DNA of 49,494 bases, taken from contig QHSU01000093.1 in NCBI GenBank assembly GCA_003220535.1, forward strand, positions 1 to 49,494, written 5' to 3'. Of the stretch, positions 1 to 7,522 are shown one piece after another. Numbering within the stretch: the stretch's first letter is position 1; each line of letters begins with the position of its first letter. Made by a program: the position numbers and the translations under genes. The notes beneath the pieces were generated by a model, which had not been told where the DNA came from, ran no database searches, and worked only from the letters and a program-made list of their open reading frames with translations. Origin of the DNA: Candidatus Rokuibacteriota bacterium (GTDB lineage: Bacteria; Methylomirabilota; Methylomirabilia; Rokubacteriales; CSP1-6).

Positions 1-225
1 CGCACCGTTCTCTTGCCGACTGGGACACTCTTCGCGTGAGCCTCCGAGGGCTCCGCACTCGGCGGTCCTCTGGTCAGCAAGCCCCTGGCCGCCATGTGCG
101 GCCGCCTCTTCCCCTCTTCTGCCTCCTCTTTTCTGTCCCCTGGTCAGGAGAATGTCCGGAGGAGTATAAGGCACTCGGGTGACGATTCCGCAGTCGCTGC
201 TGATGAGAGCGGATGAGGTGATTCA

Positions 226-930
226 ATGAGTATCAGCCGACAGACGTTCCTGGTCCGAGCGCTGCTCACGGGAACGCTCATGGCGGTGGCCGCCGGAGCC
301 CAGGCCCAGGGGTTGCTTGGATACGTCAGTGGTGTCCCCACGGGCGACGCCCTATACGTGGCAGTCGGCAACCGGATCGAGACCGTCCGGTACATCGGTA
401 TTCGCCGACCCGAAATCCTTCATCCGACACTCGGCCGGGAGCCGTATGAGGGAATCGCCAGGGAGGCGAATCGGCAGCTCGTCGAGGGGAAGTGGGTAAC
501 CCTGATTCTTGACGCGCAACCGCGGGACCGTTATAGACAGCTCCTGGCCTACGTGTACATCGGCAAGCAGTTCGTCAACGCGGAGCTCGTCCACCAAGGA
601 TACGCGGAGGCGGCGACATATCCCCCGAACATCCGGTATCAAGAGTACTTTCTAGGCTTAGAACAAGGTGCTCGGGCGGCTAGGCGAGGCCTTTGGGCCG
701 GTGGCGAGGCGCAAGCTTACTACCGCCTACGACCGCCCGATGAGGAGACGGAGATAGGAGGAACCAAGAGTTTCCAGTTCATCGGCAGCACAGGGGTGGG
801 GTCTCCAGGGACAGGCGGTGCGGCGCCACCTCCGCCAGTGGGGTCGCCGTCTTCGCCGAACGTGGCGGCTCCGAGTACCACTCCTCGCGGAGGCACCTAC
901 GTTGCCCCGTCGATGCGAGGGCGCCGCTAA
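226..930 (+). CDS. Exported thermonuclease-fold (SNase-like) protein, probably altered active site
   Basis: The 234-residue product has an N-terminal signal peptide (residues 1-28, ending AGAQAQ) and an SNase-fold domain over about residues 29-160. Family landmarks are visible: a TGDAL segment at the metal-ligand position, VRYIGIRRPE for the usual VRLIGIDTPE, and DRYRQLLAYVY for the usual DRYGRLLAYVY. Measured against staphylococcal nuclease, Arg35 and Glu43 are kept, but the metal ligand Asp40 is Arg and catalytic Arg87 appears to be Gln. The C-terminal tail (about 175-234) is rich in Gly, Pro and Ser and looks disordered. The start has AGGTGA just upstream. Fold assignment is solid; nuclease activity is doubtful because two key residues differ. 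Confidence 0.85.
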   Translation: MSISRQTFLVRALLTGTLMAVAAGAQAQGLLGYVSGVPTGDALYVAVGNRIETVRYIGIRRPEILHPTLGREPYEGIAREANRQLVEGKWVTLILDAQPRDRYRQLLAYVYIGKQFVNAELVHQGYAEAATYPPNIRYQEYFLGLEQGARAARRGLWAGGEAQAYYRLRPPDEETEIGGTKSFQFIGSTGVGSPGTGGAAPPPPVGSPSSPNVAAPSTTPRGGTYVAPSMRGRR

Positions 931-1154
931 GTCACGACGGCTTTCTGTCTCACCGTCCCCCCAGTTGTTGCTGCGGTCGATCAACTCGGTAGGCCGTTGC
1001 ACGATCCCTCCGTTGCGGATGTCGCCTGCCACGCCTACCATACCTTTGAAATCCCTCGAGTCGAGAAGAAGGGTCCCGATGAGGCTGAATTGTCCGCTCC
1101 GCTCCGATGTGCCGTGTTCCCGCGGTAACCAGGTGATCCTGCGGAGGCGTGGGC

Positions 1155-1355
1155 GTGTTTGAGCCGAACCAGCGCGTAAAGGTGAACCTTAGCGGCCTCA
1201 CGATCAAGGGCGTCACCTTCAGCCAGAACGTGCAGGAGGCGCTCGGCACGATCGTCCAACGGGTCTCCGCCGAGCCGCCTACGTACCTCGTCGAATTGCT
1301 CTTCAGCTTTAAGGGCATCAAGCGCGTCGAGGTCCCCGAAGACCGCATCCGGTGA
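1155..1355 (+). CDS. Small conserved-looking hypothetical protein
   Basis: A 66-residue protein of unknown function, start GTG. An in-frame GTG six bases earlier (1149) sits only one base from the GGAGG at 1143-1147, whereas the GTG at 1155 has normal spacing, so 1155 is preferred. The sequence alternates hydrophobic and polar residues (KVNLSGLTIKGVTFSQNV, then PPTYLVELLFSFKGIKRVEV), suggesting a small beta-rich, SH3-like domain. No signal peptide or transmembrane segment is visible. It lies alone between the thermonuclease-like gene and the pterin dehydratase gene. Coding status rests on the ribosome-binding site and protein-like composition. Confidence 0.6.
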   Translation: MFEPNQRVKVNLSGLTIKGVTFSQNVQEALGTIVQRVSAEPPTYLVELLFSFKGIKRVEVPEDRIR

Positions 1356-1464
1356 GCATAGCTGGCGCGCAGGGAGAAACCTGGAGGCCACGAATGATTT
1401 GCTCGGTCTCCTCAAAGGACGTTGAGCCCCGAGAAGAGGGTGCGCTCGGAGGAGGGTGCGCTCG

Positions 1465-1821
1465 ATGGGTGCGCTGACCGGTGAACGGTGTGTCGCCTGC
1501 CGCCGCGACTCGCCCCGAGTGACCGAGGCGGAGATCGCGGAGCTTAAGCGCGAGGTCTCAGGCTGGCAGTTGCTGGAGCGCGACGGGATCGCCCGGCTCG
1601 AGCGCGTCTTCCACTTCCCGAGCTTCGTCGGCGCGCTGGCTTTCACTAATCGGGTCGGCGCCCTCGCCGAGACGGAGGGTCACCATCCCGCCCTCCTCAC
1701 CGAGTGGGGGCGGGTCACGGTGACCTGGTGGACTCACAAGATTCGGGGCCTCCACCGGAACGACTTCATCATGGCCGCGAAGACCGATGCGCTGGCCGCT
1801 GAGAGCGGACACCCTGCCTGA
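1465..1821 (+). CDS. phhB: Pterin-4a-carbinolamine dehydratase
   Basis: The 118-residue product matches the 4a-hydroxytetrahydrobiopterin dehydratase (PCD/DCoH) family at usual length. It dehydrates 4a-hydroxytetrahydropterin during recycling of the pterin cofactor of aromatic amino acid hydroxylases; in bacteria lacking those it may serve other pterin or molybdopterin roles. The signature is clear: EGHHPALLTEWGRVTVTWWTH followed by GLHRNDFIMAAKTD, giving the family pattern HHP...V.V.WWTH...GL...D...A. The N-terminus carries a CVAC pair seen in many bacterial members. The ATG at 1465 is chosen over the in-frame GTG at 1456 because GGAGG at 1451-1455 is correctly spaced for it. No hydroxylase gene is nearby. 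Confidence 0.9.
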   Translation: MGALTGERCVACRRDSPRVTEAEIAELKREVSGWQLLERDGIARLERVFHFPSFVGALAFTNRVGALAETEGHHPALLTEWGRVTVTWWTHKIRGLHRNDFIMAAKTDALAAESGHPA

Positions 1822-2178
1822 CAAGGGCGTTTGGCCGTTCGAGAACAATGTCTGGTTGCCCGGTTCGACTCGGCAGAGCGATAAGATGCACGTTCTCGTA
1901 GCCGCGCCGAGTTACCTCGTGCGCCTATCAAGCTGGTGCCTCTCGTTATCCCAAATCCGGAAACAGAGGGCGTGGAACTGACGGATCCTCCGGCCGCCCT
2001 CCGAGGTGGCCCCCACCATCGCCATCTGATCCGACGTAACGTTCGCCCGCAGGCGTCGCACATTTGTCCGCCGCCAGGAATATCCTGAACTTTCGTCATT
2101 CTGCCACGCGGCAGACGACCGTTCTGGAGTCTGCGCCGGATGACGAAGCGAACAACGTCCAGATCCATGGGACCATCC
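1822..2178. other. Intergenic region, no convincing gene
   Basis: About 355 bases between the dehydratase gene and a leftward hypothetical gene. Reading frames here are short and low in complexity. A minus-strand stretch near 2020-2100 reads as a start followed by CDACGRTLRRIRW, which looks zinc-ribbon-like, but the frame then becomes unlike protein, so it is at most a fragment. No promoter or terminator stands out. Confidence 0.4.
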
Positions 2179-2556
2179 TCAGTCGATAGAACGTCGGTTC
2201 TCCATGAGGTCTTGCCTCCAAAAGCCCTGGGGCACCTTCGCCACCATCCCGACGCCACGGCCTTGGCCCGTCGAGGCGGTCGCGGCCTCATCCGCATCTA
2301 CCTTGAGGTTGTCAAGGCGGTGTCGAGGGCAACGCTTGCGGATGTCGTCCTCGATCCACGTCTTCGCCATCTTGACGGCGTAGTCATCAGAGTCCCGCGC
2401 AGTATCGAACGTCACACTGAGCAACGCCAGCACGTCGTGCATGTAGAACCTTCTGCCTTCGAAGACGCTCACCAGCGCTCTCGGACACCAGCGACTGCCG
2501 TCCGATTTATAGGATCGCGACTCGATCAGCCACCCCTGGTGCTCGGTCACGTTCAT
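2179..2556 (-). CDS. Hypothetical protein
   Basis: A 125-residue protein with no recognised domain. The ATG at 2556 is preceded on the minus strand by TAGGAG with a 7-base spacer, a strong ribosome-binding site. The sequence is mixed alpha/beta in character: GWLIESRSYKSDGSRW near the N-terminus, a hydrophobic MHDVLALLSVTF segment, then TWIEDDIRKRC. It has no signal peptide and is probably cytosolic. The C-terminal third is richer in Gly, Ala and Gln. It is transcribed against its neighbours and does not look part of an operon. Real-gene status is inferred from the ribosome-binding site and composition. Confidence 0.6.
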   Translation of the reverse strand: MNVTEHQGWLIESRSYKSDGSRWCPRALVSVFEGRRFYMHDVLALLSVTFDTARDSDDYAVKMAKTWIEDDIRKRCPRHRLDNLKVDADEAATASTGQGRGVGMVAKVPQGFWRQDLMENRRSID

Positions 2557-2926
2557 AGGCCACTCCTAGCTCCGCTTCCCGGAAGCGGGCAGCTCTACCA
2601 CTCACCACGTGTTCTTCACGAGGCGTCAGTGCCCGACGTGCCGACGTACGCGAGTGATCTTCCTGCGCCAGGCCCTGTGCAGAGGCGATGCCAAGTACTA
2701 CTGCATCAGTACCGAGGTTTGAATATCGCGAGAATTGAGCAAGTCGACCCGCTACGTGGGGCCGCTCAGCACACTCGGGTTGATTGGCGAGTTACTTGTT
2801 GGATCACGTCCGACGGTCGACCGTTTTGGTGTTGACGTCGCGCTATCTGAGAAATTCTCAATCTTGCAAATCGATCGGTCGGAGTGATCGGAAGACCTTC
2901 TCGTAGACCTCGACGCCTTCTTTCCC
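2557..2926. other. Intergenic region with a possible micro-ORF
   Basis: About 370 bases between a leftward hypothetical gene and a rightward exported-protein gene, so it should carry the promoter of the former. One plus-strand stretch (about 2608-2721, GTG start) reads as a 37-residue peptide containing CPTCRR and a later C...YYC, resembling a tiny zinc-binding peptide, but there is no ribosome-binding site, so it is not called as a gene. Confidence 0.4.
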
Positions 2927-3280
2927 ATGAGGAACATCTTCGTGCTGCTTCTCGCGATGGCGCTGGTGGGTGCGAGTACGCCGAGTTGGGCCGCCTCCTC
3001 ATCGAGCAGCCCCGCTGCCGAGGTCGGCTATGGGGCCGGAGCCGCCCTGGGGACGCTGGTATACGTACCGTTCAAGGCGACCTTCTGCATCCTCGGCGGA
3101 ATCGGCGCAGCGGGCACCGCGATCGTCTCGACGCAGACCGCGGGCAAGGTGGTGAGCGCCAGCTGCCGAGGAACCTGGGTGATTACCCCTGAAGTCGTGA
3201 AGGGGCGACAGCGTGAAATTCGTCGGGGACACTTCTTCACCGGATCGGGCCACAGCCGCGCGCTAAGCGTCACGCGCTGA
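2927..3280 (+). CDS. Small exported hypothetical protein
   Basis: A 117-residue product with a clear Sec signal peptide (MRNIFVLLLAMALVGASTPSWA, cleavage probably after residue 22). The mature part has a glycine/alanine-rich hydrophobic stretch (about 35-75: VGYGAGAALGTLVYVPFKATFCILGG split by short polar turns), then ASCRGTWVITPEVVKG. The GxxxG-like stretch with a pair of cysteines suggests a small membrane-associated or periplasmic protein. Function is unknown. No good ribosome-binding site is visible, so the start rests on the signal peptide. Confidence 0.7.
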   Translation: MRNIFVLLLAMALVGASTPSWAASSSSSPAAEVGYGAGAALGTLVYVPFKATFCILGGIGAAGTAIVSTQTAGKVVSASCRGTWVITPEVVKGRQREIRRGHFFTGSGHSRALSVTR

Positions 3281-3303
3281 GCGTTCCCGCGTTGCATCAT
3301 TGA

Positions 3304-3564
3304 TTAACGGGGCGCCGTTGGCTCCGACGGCGACTCTGCGGATGGGATAGAGGAGGGTTCCGGTGTCTGTCGGCTCCGGACCTTCAAACGCGCGTCGCAT
3401 TCATCCCAAGTGCGCCGCACCCCCAATGTGAACGCGCTGCTGCCACCGCTACCCCAGCCCGAGAACCATCCGCGCGTTTTGTCTCTATCGCAGGTGTTTC
3501 CACCCGACGCGCACCCAGCGAGCAGCAGCCCCAGAGCTGCCCTGACGAGACCGCCGCGCTTCAT
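3304..3564 (-). CDS. Small predicted lipoprotein
   Basis: An 86-residue product beginning MKRGGLVRAALGLLLAGCAS: a short positively charged start, a hydrophobic core and the lipobox LLAGC, so Cys18 should be lipidated and the protein anchored to a membrane. The rest is small, with Ser/Gly-rich and Pro/Ser-rich segments and two further cysteines (NTCDRD and DECDAR) that could form a disulfide in the periplasm. An upstream in-frame start at 3621 was rejected because it would bury the signal peptide. It is encoded just downstream of, and facing, the exported-protein gene ending at 3280. No functional family was recognised. Confidence 0.65.
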   Translation of the reverse strand: MKRGGLVRAALGLLLAGCASGGNTCDRDKTRGWFSGWGSGGSSAFTLGVRRTWDECDARLKVRSRQTPEPSSIPSAESPSEPTAPR

Positions 3565-3669
3565 CACCGGCAGGATACCGCACGGTGAGGTCGCCTGTCC
3601 GACGCGCTGCCTCCCCGACACCGTGGACCAGCGCGGGTCGAGGGGGAAAGTGAATCGTGCCCGTTCTTG

Positions 3670-4266
3670 CTACTGGCGGTGTCGTCTCCAACTCAAGCCC
3701 ATCAGTCCGGCGAGGCCGGAGCCGAGGAGCAAGAGCGTTCCAGGCTCGGGCGTGGCAAGGATCCCGCGGATTTCCCCGCCTGGGAATAATGTCGTGTGGA
3801 TGTTCAGATAAGTCTCCCTGGCCTCGATTCCCGCGACCAACGCGGCCTCGGCGCCGGCGATCGTACCGCCCTGGGCGGTGATGAAGGCCGGGTTGTAGGT
3901 CGCCGAATCCAACAGACTGAAGTCATGAGAGTACGTGCCAGCGGTGACGTCCAGGGGAAACCCAGGAAAGGTCGGAACTGCGGTGGCGACCATGACATTC
4001 ATAGCCGCCCCAGGGGAAGGCAGGCAGCAATGGATGTGCGATGCCGTGGTATTCGACAACAAACCGCTGAATGTCGCGTCGACGTGCAAGGTTAGGGCCG
4101 TCGTGTCAAGCACCACCGTGGCGTGACCACTCCCCGGTGACCCGCTTGGGGGAACCTCGCTTGCACCATTGAGATCAGCCACGAAGATAATTGGTATGGC
4201 GTAGGTCGCTGACGTCGGTAGCATCACGACTGCGATGAGGACCAACACGTGTGAAATGCACCGCAT
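3670..4266 (-). CDS. CHRD-domain protein with PEP-CTERM sorting signal
   Basis: The 198-residue product has a Sec signal peptide (ending ATYA), a CHRD domain (roughly residues 25-165; LNGASEVPPSGSPGSGHATVV, SHIHCCLPSPG and HTTLFPGGEIRG are typical) and a C-terminal PEP-CTERM tag: TPEPGTLLLLGSGLAGLMGL followed by SWRRHRQ. PEP-CTERM proteins are exported and processed by an exosortase, usually in extracellular polysaccharide or biofilm settings. The start at 4266 has AAGGAGG about 6 bases upstream; the in-frame start at 4314 lacks this and would precede the signal peptide. A sigma-54 promoter lies upstream at 4345-4359. No exosortase gene is in the window. Confidence 0.93.
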   Translation of the reverse strand: MRCISHVLVLIAVVMLPTSATYAIPIIFVADLNGASEVPPSGSPGSGHATVVLDTTALTLHVDATFSGLLSNTTASHIHCCLPSPGAAMNVMVATAVPTFPGFPLDVTAGTYSHDFSLLDSATYNPAFITAQGGTIAGAEAALVAGIEARETYLNIHTTLFPGGEIRGILATPEPGTLLLLGSGLAGLMGLSWRRHRQ

Positions 4267-4344
4267 CGTTAACCTCCTTCTGCTCGTGCCCCAGTCGGCT
4301 TCCTTTACAACCAAGCCACAGAGAAGATTGGGAACGGACAGAAG

Positions 4345-4359
4345 GCAATCGGAATGCCA
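4345..4359 (-). promoter_or_regulatory. Sigma-54 (-24/-12) promoter of the CHRD/PEP-CTERM gene
   Basis: On the minus strand the sequence reads TGGCATTCCGATTGC, matching the RpoN consensus TGGCAC-N5-TTGC with the -24 GG and -12 GC correctly spaced. Transcription would start near 4333, giving a leader of about 65 bases. The same arrangement, including ACTTTCCGGA two bases upstream, precedes the other PEP-CTERM gene (27441-27455). Confidence 0.85.
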
Positions 4360-4418
4360 CGTCCGGAAAGTCAGCTTTCGTTAGCCCTTGCGGAGTACCC
4401 ACGCCAGGCCGCGCGAGA

Positions 4419-4439
4419 AACTGTTAAGAATTGCTAACA
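4419..4439 (-). promoter_or_regulatory. Candidate enhancer-binding-protein site upstream of the sigma-54 promoter
   Basis: A dyad reading TGTTA...TTAACAGTT on the minus strand, 59 bases upstream of the -24 element. A near-identical 21-base element sits exactly 59 bases upstream of the second PEP-CTERM promoter (27515-27535); 15 of 21 positions agree. Sigma-54 promoters need a distant activator site, and PrsR is the known activator of PEP-CTERM genes in some bacteria, so this is the likely binding site. Confidence 0.65.
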
Positions 4440-4799
4440 CAAGGCTCCGTGGAGAATATGCACCCGAACCCTAACCGTCGCCGAATGCCGAGGCGGCGTC
4501 CCGAGCAGAAGCCCGAGAGAGTGGGAAGTCATCGGGCGCACGACCGCCGGCGGCAAGAGCCCCCATGCTCGGTTTCGGAGGGTCGATCAGCCCGCTGTCG
4601 TCGAGGAGCGGAGCTGGGGCGCGCATGAGCGGATCGCCGTGAAGCGATCGACTGCCGAGGAGGGCAACCGCCGATAAGGGCTCTACTGTTCGTCTCATTC
4701 TCCCTGCGCACCTCGGCTGTCGCCGTGACAGCTCCGGCTGCGATGGCCTAAGCTGAGTGTGCATGGGTGCTTTGGCATTCGGGCAGACTAGGTGATTGA
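4440..4799. other. Intergenic region between divergent genes
   Basis: About 360 bases upstream of the gene at 4800. Frames on both strands are Arg/Pro-rich and shadow-like, with no ribosome-binding site. The last part should contain the promoter of the 4800 gene; no convincing -35/-10 pair was picked out. A TGGCATTCGGG stretch near 4774 resembles a -24 half but lacks the -12 GC. Confidence 0.4.
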
Positions 4800-5234
4800 A
4801 TGAAACGGATTCTCCTCGCCATCGCGTTAGCAGCCGTCGCTGTCATCCCGTGGCTACCGACCGGCGCCGCTGGAGGTACGGCGGCAAGTGGTGGGAAGGC
4901 CGGTTCCGCTTCGGCCATGGCCGCGAGGGGCTCCAGCCAGCACTGTGAGGTGAGGAGCGTACGTGGCTTCGGCGCGATTCGGCACTTCGGATCCTCCACC
5001 ACCGTCGAGGGCCCGAGCTTTCTCATCGTGGACGCTCTGCCGCTAGAGGCTCAGGTGTTCCTTGACGGTCGTCCGTTCGGCTTGGCGGCGCACTTGATGG
5101 CTCATGCCTTCCCGCTCGCACCCGGCCGACATACCGTTTGGGTCGTCGCGCCGGGCTTCAAGCCGTACAGCGCCAAGTTTGTAGCCGATCCGAGTTTCTC
5201 GACCCGTCTGCGAATCGCGCTTCTCCCTGAGTGA
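4800..5234 (+). CDS. Exported PEGA-like domain protein
   Basis: A 144-residue product with a Sec signal peptide (MKRILLAIALAAVAVIPWLP, cleavage near residue 24), a Gly/Ala/Ser-rich linker and a C-terminal domain (about 75-144): FLIVDALPLEAQVFLDGRP followed by LAPGRHTVWVVAPGFKPYSAK. The pattern 'a-V-F-L-D-G-R-P-x-G...L-x-P-G-x-H-x-V-x-V-x-A-P-G' is that of PEGA domains, small beta-rich surface modules. Start chosen at the ATG after AGGTGATTGA, the same leader as in the thermonuclease-like gene. It lies 4 bases upstream of the broken P19-like gene, so the two were probably co-transcribed. Confidence 0.75.
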   Translation: MKRILLAIALAAVAVIPWLPTGAAGGTAASGGKAGSASAMAARGSSQHCEVRSVRGFGAIRHFGSSTTVEGPSFLIVDALPLEAQVFLDGRPFGLAAHLMAHAFPLAPGRHTVWVVAPGFKPYSAKFVADPSFSTRLRIALLPE

Positions 5235-5238
5235 AGCC

Positions 5239-5682
5239 GTGAAGTTGTGGAGAAGACTCCTCTTCGCCACGGCCCTCGCGGCTGTTCGACCATGGCCGCC
5301 CGGCGCCGTCTCAGCAGGCCTCTTACTTCTCGCGCTGGGGACGCCCGCGTTGGCGTTTGCGGACGAAATCTCGATTGGGCGACCGAAGATGCTGCACGGG
5401 ATGAAGCTCGCCCCGGTGTATCTCCAGGCTGTGCCAACGGATCCAGAAGGAGGGAGCTGGGGACCGCCGCCCGACAAGTCGGACATCCATCTTGAGGTCG
5501 ACGTCACGGCGGTCCGCGGCAACCGTCATGGGTTCAAGACTGGGTCGTTTGTGCCCGCGCGAGGCGGCGCTCAATATCGTCTCTCGCGGCTACGGCACCA
5601 AGGGGATCTCGCCTCGCCTATTGCAGGTCGAAGAGGAAGTGAGCTACGGTATGGCCGCGCTCATAGCCCGCGTGCCCCGTAG
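5239..5682 (+). pseudogene. P19/Tp34-type periplasmic iron-uptake protein, frameshifted and truncated
   Basis: The first ~110 residues (signal sequence ending ALAFA, then EISIGRPKMLHGMKLAPVYL and SDIHLEVDVTAVRGNRHGF) match the P19/Tp34 family, periplasmic metal-binding partners of FTR1-type iron permeases; the His in DIHLE is a conserved metal ligand. After GSFVPA the frame loses family character, while the +1 frame (about 5575-5685) resumes it with GTKGISPRLLQVEEEVSYG, matching the usual 'G.F.PM...DG.HYG' segment. A frameshift therefore lies near 5555-5600 and the C-terminal part is missing. No FTR1 permease is adjacent. A sequencing indel could explain the shift but not the lost end. Confidence 0.65.
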
Positions 5683-5946
5683 CGCCGCATCAAGGACATT
5701 GTTCGCGTCTGGCCACCTGTCGGCGAGCGCACTGACGACATCATACGTCTTCTCGAACCAATCGCAGAGCGCCTCGGCCTCCTCACGCTCCATCGAAAGG
5801 CGCCATGGAGGGCCCTGCTGCGCGGCGTCTCGGAGGACGTGCCAAGCTCTTTCGGTGATTGACGTGTAGAGGCCGCGCTCGATGCGAGTGCGGACGGCGC
5901 GTGCGAGCAGATCGTAGGAGTCGGCGTCAAGATCTACGGTAAACAC
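5644..5946 (-). CDS. Hypothetical protein
   Basis: A 100-residue protein of unknown function, GTG start at 5946 without a clear ribosome-binding site. The composition is that of a soluble, mostly helical protein: YDLLARAVRTRIERGLYT, then WHVLRDAAQQG and EEAEALCDWFEKTYDVVSAL. No signal peptide or known motif. Its 3' end overlaps the decayed tail of the P19-like gene on the opposite strand by about 40 bases, which suggests that one invaded or eroded the other. It could be an orphan toxin/antitoxin-type regulator, but nothing specific supports that. Confidence 0.5.
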   Translation of the reverse strand: MFTVDLDADSYDLLARAVRTRIERGLYTSITERAWHVLRDAAQQGPPWRLSMEREEAEALCDWFEKTYDVVSALADRWPDANNVLDAALRGTRAMSAAIP

Positions 5947-6109
5947 GAGCGAGGGATCATCTGCTTCTTGCGGCCTCCCGCCGCGCTTTCACCTTCGTCT
6001 GCCCCCAGCGCGCCCAGCCCCGTGGTATCTCTCGCCGCAGCATAGGACGTGTAAAACCAGCCCGCAAAGTTTTAACCCGATTCAGCCCTCGTTCGGGACC
6101 GCGCTGCGA

Positions 6110-6595
6110 GACTGGCGCTGGAATCCGACCTATGCCCCGAACACGCCCCAGATGAAAGGGATCGAGGATGCTGCGCGGAAGCTCGGCGTGACTCTGGTCT
6201 CCGTCCCGGTCAGGGAGCCAGGCGATTTCGACGGAGCGTTCGCGACTATTGTCCGGGAGCGGGCCCGAGCGTTCCTCGTGTTGACGGACCCGCTGATGTT
6301 TTCGTATTTCGCGCGGCTCGCCGATCTGGCGGCCAAGAACCGGCTGCCTGGCATCTACGCCCTGAGGGAAGCCGTGAATGTCGGCGGCCTCATTTCCTAC
6401 GCAGCCAACCTGGTCGACCTTTATCGTCGGGCCGCGCTCTTCGTGGACAAGATCCTCAAGGGCGCCAAGCCCGGCGACCTCCCCGTCGAGCAACCCACCA
6501 CGTTCGAGCTGGTCATCAACCTCAAGGCCGCCAAGGCGCTCGGCCTCACAATCCCGCAGACCCTATTGCTGCGGGCCGACCAGGTCATCGAGTAG
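6110..6595 (+). pseudogene. ABC_sub_bind-type substrate-binding protein, C-terminal part only
   Basis: Homology begins at about 6110 (WNPTYAPNTPQ, corresponding to the mid-protein 'LWNP.N' of the family) and runs to the TAG at 6593-6595 (LVINLKAAKALGLTIPQTLL then RADQVIE, the typical C-terminus). The signal peptide and first lobe are absent; upstream sequence does not resemble the family, and the first ATG at 6152 is internal to the domain. The intact family binds small solutes for ABC importers. This is a 5'-truncated remnant, followed 85 bases later by a gene of the same family truncated at the other end. Confidence 0.8.
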
Positions 6596-6679
6596 CGCGT
6601 GCTCATCCAGGCCGGGGCGCTGGTGCGCATCTTGGCGTTCGGCTAGACTCCCCGGCAGCCGTCCCCCACCGAGGTGCCC

Positions 6680-7405
6680 ATGCGGCTGATCGGGCTCGCG
6701 GTCATTCTCAGCCTCGTTCTTGCGCCGCTCGCCGCCGAGGCTCAGCAGGCTGCCAAGGTCCCTCGAATAGGCTATCTGGTGGTCGACCAGGCCGCTTCCC
6801 CGCACCTGCGAGAGGCCTTCCTCCAAGAACTCCGTGACCTCGGTTACGTCGAGGGTCGCGACCTCGTGATCGAATACCGATCTGCCGAGGGGAAGTCCGA
6901 GCAGCTCTCCGCTCTCGCGGCCGAACTGGTTGCGCTCAAGGTTGATGTCATCGTGGCCCCAAGCACGGTCGCCGCCCTCGCCGCCAAGCAAGCGACCAGG
7001 ACACTCCCCATTGTCTCTGTTGCTATCCCGGTTGCGAGCGGCCTCGTCACCAGCCTTGCGCGGCCGGGCGGCAATGTCACGGGGTTGGCCTTCTTTTCCC
7101 CGGAGCTAGTCGGCAAGTGTCTGGAACAGCTCAAACAGGCCGTCCCGGGCGTCAGTCGGGTCGCTGCCCTCTGGCAGCCAGGTGGCCAGGGGGAACGCAC
7201 GGAAAAGGACATGCTGGAGGGAGCAGAAGTCGCGGCACGGGCGCTGGGAGTGCGACTTCAATTCGTTGAGGCGCGAGGGCCGGAGAACTTCGCCAGGGCC
7301 TTCTCGGAAATGACCAAGGCGCGCGCGGGTGCTCTGACTGTATTCATTCCGTTTCTGTGGAGTGCGAAATCACCCGCTCGTCATGAAAAGGCCCACGGGG
7401 TTTAA
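6680..7405 (+). pseudogene. ABC_sub_bind-type substrate-binding protein, C-terminally truncated
   Basis: A 241-residue frame with a good signal peptide (MRLIGLAVILSLVLAPLAAE, AEAQQ), then the typical N-terminal lobe: RIGYLVVDQA, LRDLGYVEGRDLVIEYRSAE and ARPGGNVTGL. Family character continues to about 7345 (RAGALTVF) and then becomes IPFLWSAKSPARHEK before the stop. About 85 C-terminal residues are missing, the part retained in the fragment at 6110-6595. The start at 6680 is chosen because GAGG lies just upstream. A truncated binding protein lacking part of lobe 2 is unlikely to function. No permease or ATPase of this type is adjacent. Confidence 0.75.
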
Positions 7406-7522
7406 GGTGGCAGTCCCACGCCTCCTTCACCTGGCTCGACTCATGGTCGGCATCGGGCGGGTTGCAGTTGGGATGGCGCGGCAAGGCTCCGATCTCCAGC
7501 TCACGAGGCCTACTGAATAACC

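Noticed and set aside
2608..2721. 37-residue cysteine-containing micro-ORF
   Set aside because: No ribosome-binding site and no recognised family; could be chance.
2140..2835. 231-codon plus-strand frame opposite the 2179-2556 gene
   Set aside because: Composition is shadow-like, and the opposite strand has a good ribosome-binding site and a protein-like sequence.
4774..4790. TGGCATTCGGG as a third sigma-54 promoter
   Set aside because: Lacks the -12 GC at the right spacing and the upstream decamer and dyad.
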